Positions 58,601-64,000 of a stretch of 64,000 nucleotides of DNA are shown in pieces; within the stretch, counting starts at the first letter, position 1; each line of letters starts with the position of its first letter. The stretch is from contig JAMKCF010000002.1 of NCBI GenBank assembly GCA_023634235.1, positions 10,433,591-10,497,590 of the forward strand, written 5' to 3'. The position numbers were made by a program, and so were the translations under genes. The notes under the pieces were generated by a model. It saw only the letters and a list, made by a program, of their open reading frames with translations. It was not told the DNA's origin and did no database searches. This DNA comes from Pisaster brevispinus (Eukaryota > Echinodermata > Asteroidea > Forcipulatida > Asteriidae).

Positions 58601-60608
58601 AGTGGTACACGTAGTTTATTAAAAACTGAAAAAGGGTTATCGTCGGGACCCACAATTAAAATCTAAACAAATTACAAACAATTGTGCAAGTTACAATGAA
58701 GGGGCACCAAGCCCAAGGCCAGAAGACCAGGGGCAACAGAGGCCATGGCCTCCATTGCCTCCATTGTCTCCATGTTATTCCTGGCCTGCACAATTAATTG
58801 GCCAACTATACAATAAAGACTCACAATCCACTGACAGGACTGAGAGAGATTTAGATGTGTTTGGCGCAATCTTTGAAGATGGCCTTTTTTGAAATTCGCG
58901 CAAGCCAATTTTAAAATTTGCGTGCACGCAATTTTTGAACTGAAGTTTGTCCACACAAGTAAAAATTGCGCGTCTGGGACACGAAATTGACACGAACTAC
59001 ACAGTTTGCATAAACAATTTCCTGCCGAACAAGCATCCTGACGCGGTTGTCATCGCATGGCGGATGTTCGTGACAAGCTGAATAACTGAATACTTCTTAG
59101 TATATTTTGTGTAACTTTGAATATTAGCATTTTGCACTGTATGCTATGGGAGTTTATTTTGTGGGGTGGCAACACACCAACAGGTAAACAACCATCTCCA
59201 TCTTGAACTGTATCCCAGCATCCTTTGTCAAAAGAAATTAGGAACCTACAGTTTGTGAGCATTCCTGTTTTTACAACATTCTCCAAGTTTTTTTCAGCCA
59301 TACGTCAAAATCCAGCATCTTGCTACTACAAACTTACCCTTTTAAACTATTGAGGTAAAATTTCTTCATACAGCTTATATTTCACGACAAGTGGTGAAGA
59401 TTACAGTTGAACGACAAAGATCGCGCGGTGTTCAAAGTTTGCGCCAGAGCTACCCTGCGCAAATTTTAAAATCATGCAAGGAAACAAAGATTGCGCCGTA
59501 AAAACATGGCACACCGCGCGAATTTCAAAAAAGGCCATCTTCAAAGATTGCGCCCAACAGATGCATATTTACCTGACATTCTCCCATTCTTTGCTCTCAT
59601 TTTACTCGTCAATTTCAAGCTAATGTTTGAATAAAGCTTTGAGCAACCTGCTTCTGTGGAAATTTCCTTCATCTTGTTGCCAAGTCCGTTCTTCCCAAGA
59701 GGTATGGCGTCGTACCAGGCTTTGCCTTCCGTTGCAGGTCGATACCTCTTGGGTCGTTGCCAGAAGAAGTCACAAGCTGGATTGAGCTTCGTGATGTACT
59801 TTTCAAAAGTCAACACAGGGCAAGTTTCCGGTTTCTCTGGTGTGGCGTACATTCTATTCTGGGAGCTAGTGCTTATAATGGTCACATCTTCATCGCTATC
59901 ATTTCCATCATCACTGTCATCCTCTCCATCTTTGAAGAGGTTTTTCAGATTGCCAATTTTGTCCCGTGCGAAACTCACAAATCGTCTGTTGGAAGCCGAA
60001 TCTGTCATGACGTTGAAATGGGACTTCCTCATTCCACGTAGATTCCGACGTCCGCCACAGCAAACGTTCATCATTAAGTCCAGAAAAACCCTGTTTTGAA
60101 GGCCCCTTGGAGTGCTGCAGTCTGTAACACCAGAACTAAAAATCTTTTGGAAATCTCTTCCCTCCACAAAATCTCTTTTAACGGTATTTTTCAGTTGGGA
60201 CAATACGGTGAAAAAAACATAGTTTGCTGGCTTAAATATGGCATCATTTGCTACATCAACACGCATAGTCTTCTGGAAATGTCTCCGTAACCCGTACCGC
60301 AATGTGAACATTGAACGCTTAGCGTAAGACTCGCCACATTTCCGCCGTACGCCGGTGTAAAACACCCGAAGAAAATCGCACAGTTCGGTCGGTGTCATGT
60401 GCTCGACTGCGGTCAACGTCGTCTCCATTCTCGCACAATAGTCCGTTAAAACTTTCAAAGATGCCGTCACCACAGCTTCGGTATGTTTGGTGTTCTTCAT
60501 GTTATAAAACTGATCAAGTTCGGAAAAATCTACATACCCAGATATTGTAAAATTTGCGTTGTTAAAGTCGTCCGCTGAGATCTCAACAGGCACTTCTGGA
60601 GTCGCCAT
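54990..60608 (-). CDS. Crypton-derived (DUF3504) recombinase-like protein, four exons
   Basis: Joined exons 60608-59573, 58034-57858, 56570-56444 and 55674-54990 give 2025 bases, 674 residues. All introns are GT-AG and phases match (1,1,2). Residues about 70-340 are a DUF3504-type, Crypton tyrosine-recombinase-like core: CDFLRVFYTGVRRKCGESYA (77-96), TLRYGLRRHF (102-111), TPRGLQNRVFLDLMM (166-180), GGRRNLRGM (185-193), CDFFWQRPKRY (279-289), WYDAIPLGKNGLGNKMK (298-314). The second box, normally NHS-hydrophobic-R, reads SNISLKLTS (327-335), so the catalytic His and Arg are replaced, and no later Tyr box is present. An acidic insert lies at 228-241. Exons 2-3 carry IKQE and IKTE (SUMO-type sites). 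Residues 631-674 form a Leu/Glu/Lys coiled coil. Relatives of this domain in animals (ZMYM2-4, QRICH1, KIAA1958) are nuclear regulators derived from Cryptons (known); a similar role is inference. Confidence 0.8.
55675..56443 (-). other. Intron 3 of the Crypton-derived gene
   Basis: Holds a headless SINE tail at 55766-55815 (GTTCAAGTCCTGCTTTAGTC, then TTTGTCTTTGTTCAAC). 55985-56110 is a segment with AAACCGTTCAAGTGCAA and CCAAAACCGTTCGGGACACC that resembles the inverse of 41460-41500 in draxin-like intron 3. Confidence 0.5.
56444..56570 (-). CDS. Crypton-derived gene, exon 3
   Basis: Acceptor TTTCTTTGACAG, donor AATATTGT|GTAAGT, phase 1 to 2. Encodes EQLLNISTCRNMVESHL and ISIKTEVMERLLH, probably helical. 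Too short to stand out as an ORF; found by frame matching between its neighbours. Confidence 0.72.
56718..56797. repeat. 80-bp hairpin in intron 2
   Basis: TGGGCCCAATTTCA at 56718-56731 and its exact complement at 56784-56797; pairing continues inward with a few mismatches (GCTCT, CCGCGG region) to a loop of about 10-15 bases. The size is that of a microRNA precursor or a tiny MITE. Confidence 0.75.
57548..57732. mobile_element. MITE with CCATCTTG / AAGATGG ends, copy in intron 2
   Basis: ACCGTTATCATGC ... CCACCATCTTGG left and AAGATGGCCGCATCATGATAA right. Relative of 46665-46843 in opposite orientation. Confidence 0.75.
57858..58034 (-). CDS. Crypton-derived gene, exon 2 (acidic, SUMO-type site)
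   Basis: Acceptor CCTTGCCAG, donor CCCCG|GTAAGG, phase 1 to 1 (177 bases, symmetric). Encodes CKCSSQYYF, then LSSDDDGTLEDE and HDSIKQESYDGD. Confidence 0.75.
58858..59557. mobile_element. 700-bp inverted-repeat element in intron 1
   Basis: The left arm begins TTTGGCGCAATCTTTGAAGA (58858 on) and the right arm is its inverse, ending CTTCAAAGATTGCGCCCAAC (to about 59562). Both inner halves carry CGCGC and GTTCAAAGTTTGCGCC-type words. The right edge is about a dozen bases from the exon 1 donor of the Crypton-derived gene. Arms of the same family bound 34037-37600. Confidence 0.75.
59573..60608 (-). CDS. Crypton-derived gene, exon 1 (recombinase-like domain)
   Basis: The start is ATG at 60608 in ATCAAGATGGCGAC, a strong initiation context. 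The frame is open 39 bases further upstream only from a TTG codon, so that longer form is not used. It ends at ATGTCAG|GTAAAT, phase 1. The donor lies about 16 bases from the end of a repeat (59381-59557), and the domain breaks off here. Confidence 0.82.
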
Positions 60609-61504
60609 CTTGATTGTGATGATGAGATTCTTTGTATTTTGCGTCAATAGGTGGCGCCCTTTCTAAACAAACCTAATGCAACTTTTAGCCCCACCCCCCT
60701 TAAAAATACAGCAGATAGCCGGGTTCAAGTTATTTGACATAGTTTCTTAGTAATGCCTACTGTGTCCTTCAGCACAAAACCTGACAGTTTTTAGCTACCC
60801 GGTGATACAAGGCTTTACTCCTTGTTTGTTGGCCTACGGCTGCCAAACTTGAGTATTTTTCAAGTTCGAATTACTGGGGTTTAACAGAAGCGGGCAACCT
60901 TACTCAAAAATTTTCCATCGCTTGAATTACGAAATCTGACATACTTTCCGGGGCGAAAGGGGGTCTACTGGTATCGCCCCCCCCACCGAAAGTCTTATCT
61001 GTAAATTGCTGCTTTTGGGTTGAAGGGACTCACCAAACGAAAGGCTGCCACTCTGTAATTGAACTTGTCATCTCCCCGAACCCCATCTCTTAGTCTTATG
61101 AAAATAAATATAGGCCTACAGGCGTCACTTATTAGTCAGTTTGTGCTGGTTGTAATTTCCAGTACCATTTCGAAGCCAAAAACAACTTGAACAATATTGG
61201 AGACAACTTACGAAATTAAAGTTACTCAAAACAACCGAAAGGCTAGATTAGAACTTTGTATTATTTCGAATTTTGTCACGAATTGTTCAGATTTATTTTT
61301 TTTGCGTAATGCATGATGTTTGCTCTCACACTAGAATGAAGTGTTCCACAATGCCCGTGACATCAATAGTAAGATCTAGAAATTTCATGTATAGTGTCAT
61401 GGTACGTACAACGAGTAGGCATTACAGATGGACGGCAATTAATGATAAGGTCGCAGTACTGGTTGTTAAATGATACTACTTGTGTAAAGGCAGTGGCTAC
61501 CTTT
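60609..61504. other. Upstream region of the Crypton-derived gene, then non-coding
   Basis: The minus-strand 5' flank starts with GGGCGCCACCTATTGACGC. YY1-type CAAGATGGCGAC overlaps the start codon. No TATA box. Beyond 60720 nothing is recognised apart from C-runs at 60691 and 60977. Confidence 0.4.
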
Positions 61505-62409
61505 TAGCCACTAGATGGCCCAGTCGCCCAAAGCGATACACTGTAACATGCGGCGGGAAACTCTCACCAGCTTGTGCTTGTAGAAAAAACGTGACATCAA
61601 AATAAAACTAAATAGCCATCGGTACGATTTGATCAAGTCAATGGCAATCATCATTAATTATTAATTTTCCCCTGACTGGTAAAATGTTAATAAGGATGAA
61701 ATTATTTAGCTTTAATGTACCCCTTTAATGTAAACCCAGCCCCCCTTTGCAAAAATTATTTAGCTTTAATGTAATGTTTCGTTCATCATCATGAATGTCA
61801 AAAACGTATGACTATAAGCAATTGAAAAGTGAGCATTTGATGCCAGGGATAAGCCTTCAAAAACTATTGTGTTCATCCTTTTATAAAAAATTAACGAGAG
61901 GCACTTATTGCTCCCTTGGGTCTTATAACTTCTAAATCTGACATATTCCGTTATTCAATGACAATATTAACGAAGATAAATGTACGTAAACAACTAGCAT
62001 TGGAAATATTTTTCAGTTTGAGCCACGGTTCTAGTTTACTGCAAGAGTCTCGAAAAACTAAATTTTCATGCTACTTCGCTGCGCTCATACGCATGAAAAA
62101 CAGTTTCGTTTTCTACGCCAAAGACGCTAAATGACACAAGGTACAACAAATATTCTGGTACATAGAATTTATTAATTAAATAATATTGAGACAGCATGGG
62201 GTGTAGGATTACAAAACTAAATATCTTTCAACCCAACATCGCCTCGTCATTTTGGGGTAGTCATTTTGCAAAGTACACTAATAATATTTCCCCCCCCCCA
62301 AAAAAAAGGAGAGATTTATGTGCCAAATCGTGTCTCTGATTGTACTTAAGCGGGCCCGGACCATACGCCGTATACGCCAATTGTCTTTAAAAAAAAAAAA
62401 AACCCAAAA
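61505..62409 (-). mobile_element. Hairpin-ended element, reverse copy, first duplicate
   Basis: Reverse relative of 9590-10245 (TCGCCCAAAGCGATACACTG, AACTCTCACCAGCTTGTGC, AACGTGACATCAAAATAAA). From 61735 the sequence is repeated at an offset of 675 bases. A short insertion (62064-62212) is nested in it. Confidence 0.75.
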
Positions 62410-63390
62410 CCCAGCCCCCCTTTGCAAAAATTATTTAGCTTTAATGTAATGTTTCGTTCATCATCATGAATGTCAAAAACGTATGACTATAAGCAATTGA
62501 AAAGTGAGCATTTGATGCCAGGGATAAGCCTTCAAAAACTATTGTGTTCATCCTTTTATAAAAAATTAACGAGAGGCACTTATTGCTCCCTTGGGTCTTA
62601 TAACTTCTAAATCTGACATATTCCGTTATTCAATGACAATATTAACGAAGATAAATGTACGTAAACAACTAGCATTGGAAATATTTTTCAGTTTGAGCCA
62701 CGGTTCTAGTTTACTGCAAGAGTCTCGAAAAACTAAATTTTCATGCTACTTCGCTGCGCTCATACGCATGAAAAACAGTTTCGTTTTCTACGCCAAAGAC
62801 GCTAAATGACACAAGGTACAACAAATATTCTGGTACATAGAATTTATTAATTAAATAATATTGAGACAGCATGGGGTGTAGGATTGCAAGCACGTAGATG
62901 CAAACTATATATATCATAATACTAGCATACAAATTTGAAAAAGAAGGGGAGGGTGGATGGGAAAGGTTAGGTTACAAGAGCAATAAGAAAAGCGATTCAG
63001 CAATACTACGTGAGCATGAGCCTGAAGTGAAGGGCGTTGGCCAAAGGGCCCACTTATATTGCATGGTGACTCAAGCGTAGCAAGGTATGAACAAAAGGCC
63101 CTTGGTGAAAGTTGCTTAACGGAGGAATTTAGGTCCTTTATGTGCAAAACAAAACTAAATATCTTTCAACCCAACATCGCCTCGTCATTTTGGGGTAGTC
63201 ATTTTGCAAAGTACACTAATAATATTTCCCCCCCCCCCCAAAAAAAAAGGAGAGATTTATGTGCCAAATCGTGTCTCTGATTGTACTTAAGCGGGCCCGG
63301 ACCATACGCCGTATACACCAATTGTCTTTGAAAAAAAAAAAAACCCAAAACCCAGCCCCCCTTTGCAAAAATTTGTTCTCGCGGGCCTGT
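62410..63390 (-). mobile_element. Hairpin-ended element, second tandem duplicate
   Basis: Repeats 61735-62409 almost without change, but its nested insertion is 412 bp (62739-63150) instead of 149. It ends with the native terminus CTCGCGGGCCTGTC seen also near 12605 and 9385. Confidence 0.8.
62739..63150. mobile_element. Nested 412-bp insertion with 10-bp target duplication
   Basis: Flanked by AAAACTAAAT at 62729-62738 and 63151-63160. The reference copy of the host element at about 9655 lacks this DNA, which confirms an insertion. The first duplicate keeps only 149 bp of it (62064-62212, same flanks at 62054-62063 and 62213-62222). No ORF of note. Confidence 0.8.
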
Positions 63391-64000
63391 CATCTGCCAC
63401 TACAATTGAGGCTGCTAAAATAAAGGTGTAGCCAGGGGATTCTTCCCCCACCACCCCCACCCCAACTGTGTACTATTCAACTTCTTCCGATATCGCCCTC
63501 TTTTGAATCAACCTCCTCCCGAGCCCAGACTATCCAGGGGGTAGACTGGTCCCGTGTCTTTATCCGCAAGGATAAAGACAGGTACTGGTCTTAAAGCCCA
63601 ATGATTTCATTGGATACATCACGTAGCGTTGTTTTGTTCTGCGAGTGTCCGTGTGAAATGAATGCTAGGTCAAAGGTACGTTTGGCAACATCCGGTCTGG
63701 CTGGTATCTGGCTTTATTCACGAACCTCGAAGTGTGACGTCAGATGTTCGGGCTAATCCAGGGACAGATTTCACTAACACACCGATCGACGTTCCCTTGT
63801 GATAACCATAAAAAACCACACATTGAGCACGCCTGCAGACGGCCTCTTTATAGACACACAGTCGGGAATTGCATTTCTTTATCTAGCTACTAAGCTCACA
63901 TAAGTCGGAATATTGTGAGGTAGAATAACCCTCATAGGAATATAAGCATACACAATAGGCCTCCAGGCTGATAACTATAAAAACGGCACGCTCCGAGTTC
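63391..64000. other. Non-coding flank
   Basis: A perfect 11-bp stem with a GCAA loop (TGTCTTTATCC / GGATAAAGACA) is at 63555-63580. No gene recognised. Confidence 0.5.

Noticed and set aside
59656..60099. Plus-strand ORF of 147 codons
   Set aside because: Antisense to exon 1 of the Crypton-derived gene, with no family resemblance.
60609..60647. Upstream in-frame extension of the Crypton-derived protein
   Set aside because: The extension has only a TTG codon at its start; the first ATG (60608) has a strong initiation context.
61916..62809. Identical 72-codon ORFs at 61916 and 62591
   Set aside because: They are copies created by the 675-bp tandem duplication inside a non-coding element.

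Overview
The window is eukaryotic nuclear DNA, most likely from a marine invertebrate deuterostome. An echinoderm, perhaps a sea star, is my best guess. The evidence is AT-rich intron-containing DNA, GT-AG introns, many short MITE/foldback/SINE families, long G/C and TTTG tracts, and the gene content. No rRNA, intact tRNA, CRISPR array or bacterial-type operon is visible. The species call is inference.

Three protein-coding genes are well supported. (1) A single-coding-exon secreted protein with a C-type lectin domain followed by a PAN/apple domain (minus, 6261-6995). (2) A seven-exon secreted protein of 281 residues (plus, 38269-45884) with a signal peptide, a charged middle and a C-terminal ten-cysteine domain of the draxin/Dickkopf-like type. 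All splice phases join without a break. (3) A four-exon, 674-residue gene (minus, 54990-60608) whose first exon is a DUF3504/Crypton-type tyrosine-recombinase-like domain that stops inside the second catalytic box. It continues into an acidic region with two SUMO-type motifs, a Ser/Pro-rich linker and a C-terminal coiled coil; it looks like a domesticated, catalytically dead recombinase. Weaker coding signals are a first-exon candidate at 18234-18419 (minus) with a decayed homologous fragment at 25490-25605 (plus), a Myb/SANT start inside a short DNA transposon (10937-11113), and an exon plus ORF relic at 36145-36607.

Layout: 0.8-5.8 kb is a 5-kb foldback element with arms of about 1.4 kb and an internal 1.45-kb duplication. 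6-7 kb holds the lectin gene. 7.4-16.7 kb is packed with non-autonomous DNA elements: an AT-rich element, a hairpin-ended element, a Harbinger-like element, an element dense in a GGATC-type motif, a MITE with CRE sites in its ends, and a foldback built from the palindrome GGCGTTATAACGCC. 17-34 kb is mostly non-coding with scattered MITEs and TTTG tracts. 34-37.6 kb lies between two arms of another repeat. 38-46 kb is the draxin-like gene, with several MITEs and SINEs in its introns. 46-55 kb is intergenic with two TTAA-flanked piggyBac-like MITEs. 55-60.6 kb is the Crypton-derived gene. 61.5-63.4 kb is a recent tandem duplication of the hairpin-ended element carrying a nested insertion with an exact 10-bp target duplication.

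The genes do not form a pathway. The draxin-like protein and the lectin would act outside the cell, and the Crypton-derived protein probably acts in the nucleus. All gene models come from reading splice sites and frames by eye, without RNA or database support.
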